64,000 bases of DNA from Nageia nagi (Eukaryota; Pinophyta): NCBI GenBank assembly GCA_050084985.1, contig JBITNC010000002.1, forward strand, positions 30,814,001 to 30,878,000. The letters are read 5' to 3'. The position numbers and the translations under genes were made by a program. Positions 35,100 through 47,199 of this stretch are shown one piece after another; positions within the stretch are counted from its first letter, which is position 1; each line of letters begins with the position of its first letter. A model generated the notes under the pieces. That model did no database searches, had not been told where the DNA came from, and saw only the letters and a program-made list of their open reading frames with translations.

Positions 35100-37004
35100 T
35101 GTGGAATTAACACCAAAATCCCAAATTACATTATGAAATGATAAGCATATATAGAAGAGAGGGATACACAACTCCTTCAAAAAGAGCTATAATAATAAAC
35201 AACTTCTTAACAACCTAATTAGTCTTTGACTAACTTATGACATGTGGAATTTCTTCCACTTACATAGAAATATAAACTATTTTTGTCACCTACACATTTA
35301 ATACCTAAATATAATAGCTAACCTTAATCCCTAAGGATTATTTCCAACATTCTCACATTTAATCCGAAAGGGATTAAGAAATAAAAATACAAAGATGCCT
35401 CAAGGTGTGTAGAACATTTTCATCAAAAAAATAATCTTAAAAAAATAGATATTATGCCTCACACATATAACATGTTCACACAAGATGTGATTGCCACACT
35501 CACACCATGAGGTCCATCTTATGAAGTAGTCTTCAAAAAATCAAACAATAACTATATCAAGGTGACAACCATCTCTTCCACCACACATGTGAAATTTCTA
35601 TCTCTATCATTCCTCTTAACATTTGCATCTTCTTCTATCCTTTTTTCAAATACAACCATCTTCATAAAATAGTTGTAACATCTTTTTAATATGAAAACTA
35701 TGATCAATTTCCAACATCATCAATAATATCATCAAATAAAAATATAACATTGACTTCTTCATAGCATGTACACATGTGTACATCACAATAGTCATAACAC
35801 TCCACCATGATGTGTACATCACAATAGTCATAACACTCCACCATGATGGGATCATGTTGGTAGTTGGAAGAGGTGTTGATAGATCCATACAATCAACACT
35901 AAGTGCAAGTGCACAAGCTCGATGCCAAGCATCACACACATGATGTTGGTTTCCATAACATGCATCACATGTAGTATATTTGGAATTAAAAAACTTTGAT
36001 GCCTTCATTTCATTAAACAAAAATGTAGATCTGCATATACAATCATAGTCATGTGGGAGTTATAGACTTTGATGCCACACATTCTCTTCACAAAACATTC
36101 ATGCTTTGCAACTGAAATCATACTTTAGCATGCATGTGGCCCTATATAACCAATAATCTTTATAAAAAGAAACATTATCAGGCACAAGTAGGGTTTCAAA
36201 AATAAATGTCAGTTCCTTCAAACATATGTAGGGTTAGGATGATGTTGGGATGTTAGGTGTTCAATGATTGGAATACAATCTTTAATTGCATATACGACTC
36301 TCCTAACTATGTTCACAAAATGGATAGGGCCTTTAAATGGCATAGGTCATGGGGGATCCTTCTATCACTTGGATCCCTCATGATCCATTTCACAATCCAC
36401 CTGAATGCCTCTTGAGCCTTTGGCTCCTTGGTGCCTTTTATGGCATCCTATCGCATTCTTACCAATCACATAGATATCTCTCTCATGAATCCCCATCCTT
36501 AGGAATCCATTCTCCATATAAGATTATTATTTTCATAGAAGCAGATAAAAATTGTACAAAAAATAATACTAAAAGCACAAAATATTTCAAAGATTAATCA
36601 CCATAAACCTTAACATACAACAAAAATTTTGAAGTCTCATTTCTTCTTAATGTAAGCTTCAAAATAAGCCTTCCAATATATCAAATTGACCAGAACAAAA
36701 ATGGGTATTCATAACTCCAAAATTCCAAATTACATTATGAAATGATAAGCAAATATAGAAGAAACAAATATATAACTTCTTCAACAAAACCTCTAATAAC
36801 AAACAACTCCTTAGCTACACTCATTGACTAACTTATGACAAGTGGAATTTCTTCCACTTACAACATAAAAATATAAACTATGTTTATCACCTACATATTT
36901 AATTCTTCCACTTACAACATAAAAATATAAACTATGTTTATCACCTACATATTTAATTCCTAAATCTAATAATTAACCTTAATCCCTAAGGATTATTTCC
37001 AACA
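35100..37004 (-). mobile_element. Nested 1.9-kb LTR element
   Basis: Direct repeats at 35100-35349 (250 bp) and 36702-37004 (303 bp) share ATTACATTATGAAATGATAA, GACTAACTTATGACA, GTGGAATTTCTTCCACTTAC and AATCCCTAAGGATTATTTCC, and end CCAACA. They start with TG. The flanks ATAAG (35095-35099) and ATGAG (37005-37009) are a one-mismatch 5-bp duplication. The right LTR is longer because a 52-bp piece (AATTCTTCCACTTACAACAT...) is duplicated at 36847-36955. The interior has no pol; a 124-codon minus-strand ORF (35646-36020) includes a duplicated 35-bp unit. It is a non-autonomous element of TRIM/LARD type, orientation uncertain. Confidence 0.75.
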
Positions 37005-37009
37005 ATGAG

Positions 37010-37649
37010 AACAAATGCAAAAAAAATTAAGATAGATTTTTCATGACTATCCTAATTTGATGCATTTTTATGAGAAAAATGAAAGTTGATTTTATAATAC
37101 AAGAGTTACTTTTTGAAGCTATTTTTTGATACATGATGTTGCCTAGCTTTTTGAGGATGCAATGACCTTATATGACTAGCGCTAGGGCCATAAACAATGT
37201 TGGTACTAGGATGTGTATGCAAGATTGACTCTATTTTTTGGTTTTTTATTTTTATGAATGCATAAAATACAAAAATAATGAAATAAAGGAAAAAACTAAT
37301 ACAAGTGAAAACCATAATGCTTGCAAGGAAGCATACCTTTTTTGTGTGCCTTTTTGAAGCCTTTAATGAAATTCATCAATGTATCTGAATGCTTTACCTT
37401 GAGAAATTGAGGAAAGGGATTTTTGTAGAACCCCAATTTTTTATTTTGCTAATGCTTAGGCCCATTTATCTTTACTTTATATTTGTTTATAGGAGGGAAT
37501 GTAATTTTACCACAATCCACCATATCAGCTTGGATATTGTTTTTTAGTATGTAGCAATCTTTTGTGAGGTGTAATCTCTATTTATGATAATCACATAAAT
37601 GCTTATATTTGATTTTAGGGCTAAATTTTGGATCTTTGGTATCTAGAAG
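37010..37649. other. Gypsy-type element interior, no domain recognised
   Basis: AT-rich sequence between the nested element and gag. This is where protease and RT would be expected on the minus strand, but neither was found. Confidence 0.4.
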
Positions 37650-39050
37650 AGCCAATATCATAAGTTTCTTTTTGACAAAGAGTTCCAATACTTCATCAAT
37701 GTCCTCATAGATAGGTGTGAACTTCCTTTCTTATTTCTTGGGCTCTTAGGTGACCTTTTTTGCTTTCTCTGTAGCAATTTATATGGGATTTTTAGGCTGA
37801 TATTATTCCTTATATGGAGTTCTATTCCTTTTATCCTTTTACAATTCTCCATAATTTATCAAGAATATTCCTTTTTCAATAACAAAATGATGAAAAGTAT
37901 GCAATGGTTGGTTATGATAATTAAAACAAAGTACCTTATATTTATAGTATATCAATTGAATGAATGCTTCAAGTTTATTATCATCATCAATGATAACTCT
38001 ATTTGTAATCCTCTTCCAATGTTTAATAAAATCTTTGATTGTTTGGCCTTCTCTTTTCTTCAACTGCATTAACTCAGTAAATCAGGTCTCTTATGGAAAA
38101 ATACCTTGAAAGCATCAATGAATGATCATTTTGGTTGTATAAAATCTTGAATGCTATTATGAGGTAGCTTGTTAAACCATTTAAAATCACTTTCTTTCAA
38201 TATGAGAGGAAATAACTTAGTGTGCAAATCTTTATCCAATGTAATAACTAAAACTTGATCTTCAAAAATTTGCATATGTGGTCTTGTATCTTCATGGCCC
38301 TTATATATTATGAATTTCAAGATATTTGTGGTTTCTACAATAGCCTATCATATTCTCTGGCAAAATGGATTTCTATCTTCTTCTTGTTGTGATTCTTTTC
38401 CATAGGATATTAAGAGTTCTTAAAATTGCTTGAGTAATTCATTCATATCTAGAATAGGAGAAGTTTGAGTTGTATTAATTACCTCATGTTTTTGAACATG
38501 TCTTTTAGGAGTATGAAGGACTTGAAAGTATCCTTCCTTAATATTTCTATTATCAATAATACTATATAGAACTTATACAAAGAGTCCATCCATCTTATCT
38601 AGAGATAATTTCTTCATGGCCTTATCATCATGGTTGATAATTATGGTATATTTGATATCATTATCTTATCATGAACAATCAAGAAAAGGACTTAATGCTT
38701 TTTGAATATAATATTGATCTATTGAACTCTCCATTATTCCTCAAGATCAAGATAAAAAATAACAACTAATGTTGCTTTGTATTTTATTATGAACACTCTT
38801 TTTTTTTTTCTCTAGCCTTATGCAACTTGGCCAAGAATTCTTTGAAAAATATTACTTTTTGTTTAGTAGGAAAGTTATCAAAATAAGATTTGTGCCAAGC
38901 ACCCAAATATTGACGCTTGATTTGATTATCTTGATATTTCAAATGGGGATATGTTTCAAAGGCTTGAAGATTAACAATATGGAGCTCTTGGGTCATGCCA
39001 TCATTAGTATCCATGCCTGATAAATCATTGGGATCAACCTCATCACCCAT
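37650..39050 (-). pseudogene. Gypsy gag relic
   Basis: Minus-strand open pieces in order: 39050-38787 (acidic start MGDEVDPNDLSGMD; then YLGAWHKSYFDNFPTKQK), 38320-38126 (MKFIIYKGHEDTRPHMQIFE, then TKLFPLILKESDFKWFNKLP and NSIQDF), 38069-37839 (MQLKKREGQTIKDFIKHWKR then ITNRV), and 37852-37658 (basic tail). This is the plant Retrotrans_gag pattern: Y.G..DP..H, LFP..L...A..WF..L...SI..F, L....Q...E....F..RWR. Frameshifts separate the pieces. No CCHC knuckle or protease was found. The gag start lies about 0.8 kb inside the 5' LTR. Confidence 0.8.
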
Positions 39051-39869
39051 ACCAAGTCCTTCAAGTTCTTGAGCATGAATAAGATCCTCTTCTTGTTATA
39101 TCATATTGCTTATGGTCATTAGAGGCCTAGTTCTAATGCTAGGATGCTTTAAGCCTTCTGAAGCATTTAAGGTAGCCTTTGGCACTATATTCTAAATGAT
39201 AACTTCTATTTTAGCATCATTTTTTTTATCAAGTTAGAGTTAGTGATACCCCCAACGCCACAACTAGGGTTATTATTAATTGGGGTTAGAAGCAAGGGTT
39301 GAGCAATATATTTTGGTGAAGAGCATTCTAGAGTGTCTTCATCACATTATGAGGAACCAATTTTATTGATATATCTTTCATGATTTCCAAGACTTGGAGG
39401 GTTACAATTAGATCTCTTTCCTTTGCTACTTGGATGAAATCTCCTTCAAGAAGAGATATAGTTTCCATAGGAGTATTCTAATCTAATTAAATATAATTAT
39501 TTGAAGTACTACTGGTGTATGAAATCCTTCATCTTGTTATTCACTATTCTTTTGATTACTTTAGTGTATGGTTTGGGAAGGCAATTCTACTATGGAGCTT
39601 TCTCTATAATAAATATCTTGACCACTTCCCCTTTAGGAGAATCTTTTGGATTTTTATATTTTGAGTTATAATCTTATGCTTTTCCATATAGGGGAAAGCT
39701 TATTTCTCTTTCTTATGCATGCATTGTTAGTATCCTTACCAAATACATTTATTGTTTCTTTTCCAAAAGTATGGTGAGGAACATTAAGGAAAATAAATAA
39801 AGAAATTTTTTAGAATAATCACAATAATTTTATCAAACCCTAAATTTAATGTTTGTAAAAATAAAATAT

Positions 39870-39883
39870 GCTAGTTTCACCAA
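39870..39883 (-). other. Probable primer-binding site of the gypsy-type element
   Basis: Minus-strand TTGGTGAAACTAGC begins two bases inside the 5' LTR. It has the TGG start expected for pairing with a tRNA CCA end. I cannot name the tRNA from sequence alone. Confidence 0.45.
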
Positions 39884-39885
39884 TA

Positions 39886-40623
39886 TGTAGATGATAAAAT
39901 GTAATCCTAAAGTGTAGTAAAGGATGAAGCAATTATATCTACTTAATTTAAGTGCAAAGGTTCTTAAATTCATACGATCACTTAATAACTAATGAGAATA
40001 GATCAAGATAATAACAATGATAGAATTTATAACATCATGCCCAAACCTATGAGATAATGGATTGATAGACACATACTTATTTTTTACTTAGATTAAAAAT
40101 ATGCATTTGAAGAGATGTGGACAAACATTAAGACTTTGGTCTTAGGTATTATAATAATATCTTGCATGTAACCAAGCATTTGCATTGGCCATAATGTTGG
40201 TGATAGGATCCTAAAGATGTAAGTTGATCATTTCGATATTGATATCATTTGTTATCCTTCAAGATAGTACAAAAGTTAAGGATGATTCTAGAGTATAACA
40301 AATTCTAATATTGATAGGTGGTGTTGAACACCAAAAAGTTTGTGAGAGATATGCACACTCCTATCGAGATGAAATCTTGATAGTCTTAACATAAATATAA
40401 TTCTCAATTTAGAGGTTTAGGAATATACATGAATGCACCTTTGCATGTTAGCATCGAAATTGATAGTACAACCTGCAAAATAAGAGAATTACACAAGAGA
40501 AGTAACTTAGGTAGATCATAAGCAATATTTTTAGTATAAAATAATGTTGTATTGATCATAACAATGTGAAATTTATATGACATGTAGTTTGGATTAAAAA
40601 GGATGTCAAATTATGTGTCAACA
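39886..40623 (-). repeat. 5' LTR of the gypsy-type element
   Basis: Begins TGTAGATGAT and ends TGTCAACA. It aligns with 29986-30721 along its length with many substitutions, so the insertion is old. Confidence 0.9.
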
Positions 40624-41450
40624 AGTATTGCATTAGTTTAAATTCTTTTTTTCTTAACTAAACCCTTGAATGTTTTCATAGTTTTAGAGTTGTATTAACT
40701 AATCCCTTTAATATTTTCATAATAGGAGGCAAGTCAGGAAGTCCATGTGAAGAGGAAACTTGTGAAGAGGAAATTATTGAAGGAGATGATGAAGCGATGT
40801 AGAAATTGCATTGCTTTAAATTCTATTTTTTACTATTTTCATAATAGGAGGTAAGGCATATTTTTAATGGAAATCTATTATGGATGCCTTATTTCTAATG
40901 TACTTTATTTTCAATTTTTAGGACTCTCATGAAGTGTAACTAAATTTGATGAGGGAGGGTGTGATTGTAGAAGTTGATTTGAATGGTGATGAGGTTTGCA
41001 TCCTTGATTCATTAGCTTCCTACATTTCAAAATTTTAAAGTTGTATTAACTAACCCCTTGTATATTTTCATTATTTTGAAGTCATATTAACTAACCCCTT
41101 TAATGTTTTCATAATAGAAGGTAAGACAAGGAGGTGAAGAGGCAACCCGTGAAGAGGTAATTCATGAAGGATATGATGCATTTATGTAGGTCCTAAATTT
41201 CTTTAAATTATATTTTTCTTAACTAACCCATGTAATCTTTACCTAATAATATGTAAGACATGTTTTCTTTGGAAATATATTATGGATACCTTCTTTTTAA
41301 TGTACTTTTTTTTTCCAATTTTGAGGACTCTTATCATGTTTAATTGAATTCAATAGTAGAGTGTGTAACCCAAGAAGATGAATTTCATGGTGACAATATT
41401 TGTATCCTTGATCCATTGGTTGCCTATAATTCTAAATTATAAAGTTGTCT
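40624..41450 (+). other. Exon-like modules A and B in alternation
   Basis: Module A follows TTTTCATAATAG and starts GAGG at 40724 and 41118; a truncated one starts at 40858. One reading is acidic (CEEETCEEEIIEGDDEAM). It ends with GTAGGT- or GTAGAA-type donors. Module B follows TTTTCAATTTTTAG at 40921 and a related site near 41326. It starts GACTCTCATGAAGTG and reads through DSHEV, then VDLNGDEVCILDSLASYISK. Between modules the spacer words TTAACTAACCCC and TCTATTATGGATGCC repeat. The AG/GT borders and conserved frames suggest duplicated exons of an unknown plus-strand gene, now decayed. Confidence 0.45.
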
Positions 41451-41589
41451 TAAATAACCCAAAAACATCAAAATTTCTTGATCATTGTTGCATGGGTTAT
41501 CTTTGATAGATAAAAAGGAAAAATTAACTACATTTTACAATGCATGAATAATGATTAATCCTAATATACATTGAAAATTGCATCTCATT

Positions 41590-42170
41590 AAAAGTCTTTA
41601 TAGTGTTTTTATAAAATCCATTTTGTGCATATCTTGAAATCATTGTAGTCCATGAAGTTACATATCTTGCAGTCATTGCATATTTTGTATTTTTGGGTAT
41701 GATATATCTATGAAACTATGTGTATCCTCTAATCTTTGCATTCCATAAAATTGTATTTTCATCATGCATCTTGTTAAATAATTCCCATATATTGTGTATT
41801 CTTCTATATTTTACATATATGTATAGCAAGGCATTCACAAAAATAATATCCAATTTACAATAACCAAGTAGATACATCCACATAGCCAATTCAAAACTTA
41901 TTTATGTTATGTATCTCATGAATTGCATATAGGGAAACCTTATTTTAGCCATGGATTTCATATCCTCCAATCATTGTAGTCCATCAAACTATGTATACCT
42001 TCTTCTAAGCTCCCATGCATGGTGGGACATGCTCAAAAAATGTTGGTAAAGATTACAAAGTTTAGATTTACATATGATAATTGCATCCACTTAAAATTCT
42101 ATATAGATTTTTCATACAATCCATTTTGTGCATATCATGTGATCAACATAGTCTATGAAACTAAATTTTG
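41590..42170 (-). pseudogene. PPR gene relic
   Basis: Minus-strand pieces read TSWTTMISRYAQNGFYKNTI (about 41600-41670) and YAQNGLYEKSI (about 42100-42130), with an AQELFDKM-like piece near 41770. SWT.MI..YAQNG is a hallmark of PLS-class pentatricopeptide repeat proteins, which edit or process organelle RNA. The pieces are short and separated by stops. Confidence 0.65.
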
Positions 42171-43380
42171 ATTAATCTTAAATTTTTTATAACACACTTA
42201 TTTATGTTTTATACCTTGTAAAAAAATATGGTTTTCCTCTATTTTTCATGAATGTCCTTATCCTTTGAACATCAAAATAACTACCCACTTTAGCATGAAT
42301 ACTATAAAGAATAACATAAGATAGAAACTATTCAAGTCTTATGGACATTTTGGTAATGAAGTTATACTTGCAACTTGTACATATCAAAAATTACTATATT
42401 CTCCATTTGAGTATTTAATATTTTCTACATAATGAGGCCTATTAATGTAGTTTTTATTATGATCTTCCTTCTATCTTAATTTTGTATTCAATACTTCATA
42501 ATAAAATTTTAAAAACCTTTCTTGAAAAATTAATAGGAGTACAAATTCGACTACACTCAAATAATAATGGTATATTTTTTATGCACCAACTCTTTTTCAA
42601 TGAGAGTCTCAATTAAAATATGTCTACATGCTCATGTTATAAGGTTAGCATTTTATAATCATAAGTTTAGAAAAATAAGTTATCAATCTACACTAGTTCT
42701 CTATAATTATAATATATATATATATTAGTATTAACTTGTTAGAAGTGCATACTTTTTATCTCTAGTTTTATATCTTAAAATAATTTAGAACCATTAAGAT
42801 TCAAGGCCATAATGTCTTATTCACCTATAGCAAGTAAAAATTCATGTTGATTCTTTAAAGTTGATTTTTTACTTAATAATATAAAATAAATAAGAACATA
42901 CTTAGAAGGTTACAAATCCTTCTTCCTATTTTCATATGTAAGTAAGTCCTCTCTCCACACAAAGTATGGTGTTCCATATAATTAACTCATTATAATCAAG
43001 ATTATTATTTACATGAGAAAGAAGTGTATTTCTTAGACAATGGCAAACTCTAAAATTTTAACATCCCTATAATATACATGTTATATTTATTGTATTAAAT
43101 ATTATAATTATTTGAATAATTTGAATACTTAATTGGAGTTGAAAATATACTTGTATATTTCTTTGATGTAGATCAATAAAAGGGTTTCGAATATGTACAT
43201 CATTATCAAATGTGTATCAATGTATTTCACATGCTTTCTATAGAATCCATAATAAGGGCTTCTTCTAGCCATATAAATCCATACATATTTAGAGAACCTC
43301 GATGTTATTATTCATATACACATCAAAATCCTTTCACCTTCATTCCTTTTTAAGGTACCTCCTTTATAAATATTATATAA
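42171..43380. other. AT-rich spacer related to the flanks of the Copia element
   Basis: It includes words also seen at 45700-45884 and 54380-54570 (CTTATTTATGTTTT, CATGAATT), so it is another decayed copy of the local host repeat. A (TA)n run lies at about 42711-42724. No gene. Confidence 0.4.
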
Positions 43381-43711
43381 ATAAATAAATGTATTTTTAA
43401 CATCATTTTAAACATATTAATTTGTACAACCTATCAACAATTTTTAAATATCACAACACGTAGGGGGTGGAGTTGAACTTAGAACTTTCAAGATGTGTAC
43501 CTTCACACCCACTTATCTCTTAAACCCCATAATATGAGGTGATTATAAATGTAAATATATCTTTAACATCCTTATAAACCTATTGATCTATGGTATCTAT
43601 CAATAATTTTTAAATATAATCAATGTAGGTCGTCAAACTTGAACTTAGAACCTTCAATTTAAGTGCCTTCATTCCTATTTGTCTCCTAACTCCCCTAACA
43701 AGAGGTGATAT
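43381..43711 (-). repeat. Tandem pair of 166-bp tRNA-like SINE units
   Basis: Two units with a period of 166: TTAACATC at 43397 and 43563, TTGAACTTAGAAC at 43473 and 43639, and AGGTGAT at about 43537 and 43703. On the minus strand each unit starts GGGGTTTAAGAGATAAG or a variant and has an internal GTTCAACTCC-like B box about 60 bases later, which suggests tRNA ancestry. No cloverleaf is evident. Confidence 0.5.
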
Positions 43712-44546
43712 CAAAGGTTCATGTAGTAATCCACTAAGTGAGGATAATCTATGATATATGTATTATCCAATTTTGTGCTTCTTATAGACTAAGTGGTGGT
43801 TTTAGCATTAATGCATGTATGTATGGCAAATGCATATCTATTGTACTCAATTTAAAGAAAATTATTAGTAATCTAATTTGATACAAATGATCAGTTAACT
43901 CTACATGAAATATTGTTCAATATGATCACATTATCCATAATGTTGTAGCAAATCATATAAAATAATCTACAAGATAGGACTTAAAACTTTTACATATCCT
44001 ATAATTAATCAATTTCAATTGGTATATTTTCAAAATTTTCTTCATAAATATTATTGATAAATTCCATGCATGATAATGCAAGATAAAATTCATTACAAAA
44101 TATCTAAATCAAAGGTGTTTTTCAAGACAAGGATCTTGATATCAAATCAAATGCATCACAAATTCATGGATATGTAATTTTTAAATTTATGGTTCCAACC
44201 AATCATATCATCTATCAGGGAATAATTTATGATTTCAACCAATCATTTTGTCCATAAAAAAATAACATTAAAAATATCATTTCAACTAAATTATCCTTTA
44301 CATACTTATTCATAGGAAATACACTAGTACTAAGAAAATAATTCATTACCTCATATTTTACATTTGAATTATAGTTGTCTAACTAGGGGACTCATCTTCC
44401 CTTGACAACTTGACACTTCCCTACAATGTCTGACATCCCAACATATCAACTAGGAAATTTTGTGGGCCCCATTTGCTTTTTGGCAATGTTTGCTACATAT
44501 TCGTGAAACTATTCAGTTAAACATAATTTTTTAAAAAACTTGGTTA
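43712..44546. other. AT-rich spacer
   Basis: No ORF, terminal repeat or RNA gene recognised. Confidence 0.4.
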
Positions 44547-44854
44547 CATATTCATGAATCTAATATTCCTAATAGCTTCATGAATATGTAAACATGGGAA
44601 AATTTGGTGCAAAATTCCCACAACTATTCAAGAAGATTAATATCATAAATATGCAAAAATAAATTTTTTTTTAAACTCAGCTGCATATTCGCAAAACTAA
44701 TATATCATTTTATCTTTGTGAATATTCAAACATGAAAAAACTTGACTTCATATTCATAAAACTAATAAATTAATTTAGCTTCATGAATATGAAAACATGA
44801 AAAACCTAGAGCATATTTACAAAGCTAAAATAATATATTAGTTTTGTGAATATC
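44547..44854. repeat. Array of four ~43-bp hairpin repeats
   Basis: Imperfect palindromes at 44547-44588, 44684-44727, 44749-44791 and 44812-44854. Each starts CATATTCAYRAA (or a close variant) and ends TTYRTGAATATG, with CTAAT/TTAG-type inner arms and a short loop. They are separated by short AT-rich linkers that contain AAACATGAAAAA. The same hairpin recurs at 63778-63980. Confidence 0.85.
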
Positions 44855-45129
44855 TAAACCTAAATTTAAGAAAAAAATTTAATTTTATGTCATTTTATCT
44901 TTGTGAATTTATGCAAAATAAATTAAAAAAATAGAACCATGCTTTTGGATGCACTAACCTGCATGATAAACCATTAATGTAGGCTCATTTCAACACATAA
45001 AGTCAAATGTAGCTTAGAAAATATTATTTCAATCCCTCCACCTTGAAACTCTAGAGCTAAGGAAAGGTGTAACAATATTTCTCAATCTCAAGTTGTACAA
45101 GTAAGCTGTGAAAATATTTTTTTTAATTT

Positions 45130-45720
45130 GCATGATTTATTGTCTATGAAATTGAATTTTTACCATGCATCTTATCAAAAATGTATGGGCCTTTTGTTAT
45201 ATTCTTCGATATTTTGAATACATATTTACTAGGGAAGTCATAACAACAACATTTGATGAAAACCCATGTTAAACAATTTATGGACCTTCACAATTCTCCC
45301 ATATTTTGTATACATGTCTACCATGACACTCACAACAACAACATTAGATGAAAATCCATTCTCAACTACCCTTTGATAGATGTCCATTCCTTCTTTTAGA
45401 GCTCCCATGGTTAATATTTTTTAGGGCTTTTGAATTCTGACATTTTGCATACATGTCTATCAAGGCACTCACAACAACAACATTTGATGAAAACCCATTT
45501 TAAACTACTCTTTAATAGATGTCCATTCCTTCTTCTAGAGTTCCCATGGTAGAATATACTGAAAGAATGTTGGTAAAGGTTATAGAGTTTGGATTTACTT
45601 AATAAATTTGCATTTTCATAAAGGTGTCTAGGGTAAAAACTATTTTATGCATATATTGTGATCATTGCAATATATGAAACTACATTTTTATGAAGAATAA
45701 TATTTTTTATAAGAAACTCA
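45130..45720 (-). pseudogene. PPR gene relic, repeated units
   Basis: Two to three diverged units share (plus strand) CTCACAACAACAACATT.GATGAAAA, GATGTCCATTCCTTCTT.TAGAG and CATCTTATCAAA. The minus-strand reading of the last resembles the LFDKMH piece of the PPR units at 28382. The rest is too decayed to assign beyond its similarity to the other units. Confidence 0.5.
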
Positions 45721-45884
45721 TTTATGTTTTGTCTTATGAAAACATGTTAGTCATTTAATAGAGAAATATTCATATTAAATCCTTATTACAAATATATAAT
45801 CATTACTTGAAATATTCTAATTATTTTTCATTTATAAATATCATGAATTTTTTTATAAGCAACTCATTTATGTTATGTGCCTAG

Positions 45885-46390
45885 TGATGGAAATTTGAGT
45901 AACACACTAATTTCTTAAATCCCAAGATCCCTTGAAAACACTCAACTTCAACATAACATAAACACAAACTCAATGCAAGTAATCTCACAAATTAACACAA
46001 GAGATACAATGTAAAGTGGTTCCTCCCTCCTTGGGAGTACATATACTAATCTAAATCTCAATTTCTCAAAATGCACTCTCTTACAACTCAATCCCTACTT
46101 CTCCTATAACCTAACCAAGAGCATAAATTTTTTCCAAAACTTGTTGTTGAAACCATTAGGGGAGACTCTCTATTTATAAGTAAAATTCCTTTGTTGGGTC
46201 ATCCTATTGTCCAAGGTACACACCAAGACCCAATGTATATTCTTTTCCCTTTATCCTTATGGATAAGCATGAACTTACAAGTGGGTGGTGTGTGGGTATC
46301 AGTAAAGTAAAGTATTTAAGTGGATAATATTAAGGAGGTAATACTTATTTTTGTAGATACCTAACATAATATGCATTATAAACTTTAACA
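45885..46390 (-). repeat. 3' LTR of the complete Copia element
   Basis: 506 bp, TGATGGAAATTTGAG to TTTAACA. It aligns with 53396-53936; it lacks about 40 bp present in the partner around 53813-53852. The minus-strand polypurine tract ATTAAGGGGGAG abuts its right end. Confidence 0.93.
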
Positions 46391-47199
46391 CTCCCCCTTA
46401 ATACAATATTGGGGTAGAGCAAAGAAGAAGAGAAGAAAGAGAGAGTTCTCCTACATAATACAATTGCATATGAGAACATTTACATTTTGATAAATAATAG
46501 ATATCTTAGATTGAGACACACTACTTTACCATTTGACAAAATGGTTTACAATACAATCATTAACCATAACTAATTTCATTGTATAAGGTAATCATTCAAC
46601 ACACATTGACATGGTGAGTCTTCATGAGCCTACCCACCCAAAGTAAGTAGCCTACATTAATAAGAAACATGCATGCTACAAGAAACTCATAAACAAGATC
46701 ATTTAGATGCATCATATAAATATTCATATCAACATAAGATAAATGAATCAAATAATTCCATTCATAAATTGATCAATGGTGCACTATAAGTCATCATAAA
46801 GATGCCAAGCCACTACTCATAGTCACCTGCTATATATAAACATGTATTGATTATCATCACAAATAGAGCATAACAAAATGCACATACGAGTTCCTCACAC
46901 ATGGATAACTAAACAATGCCAAAAGACACATACAAGTTCCTCACATATAGATAACTGAACAATGAAAAAATGAAGATCCATCATACACATATATGAGTTA
47001 CTCTCACTTAGATAATTGAATAATGCTAGTGATGGTTAATCATATGCTCAAAATGCATAAGTTTCTCATGTAGAGTGAACTTACCACAAAGATGTACAAT
47101 AAAATCAACACTATACAACCACACAATCCTCTTAGGGATGGATTTTTCATCACAGATATGAATTCAACAATAATTCAATCCTCATTTCCTCTTGAGGGC

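Larger units (their letters stand above)
29986..40623 (-). mobile_element. Ty3/gypsy-type element without recognisable pol, carrying an antisense PMD gene
   Basis: Two direct LTRs (29986-30721 and 39886-40623, about 737 bp each) bound 9.2 kb. On the minus strand a purine-rich tract abuts the left LTR (30722-30735) and a TTGGTGAAACT-type priming site abuts the right one (39873-39883). Gag is on the minus strand at 37650-39050. No protease, RT, RNase H or integrase could be read between gag and the 3' LTR. Instead the plus strand carries a plant-mobile-domain pseudogene (32940-34830), and a 1.9-kb LTR element is nested at 35100-37004. The flanks TGTAC and AGTAT agree at three of five positions, as in an old duplication. 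The host sequence on both sides belongs to one exon-like module. Confidence 0.75.
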
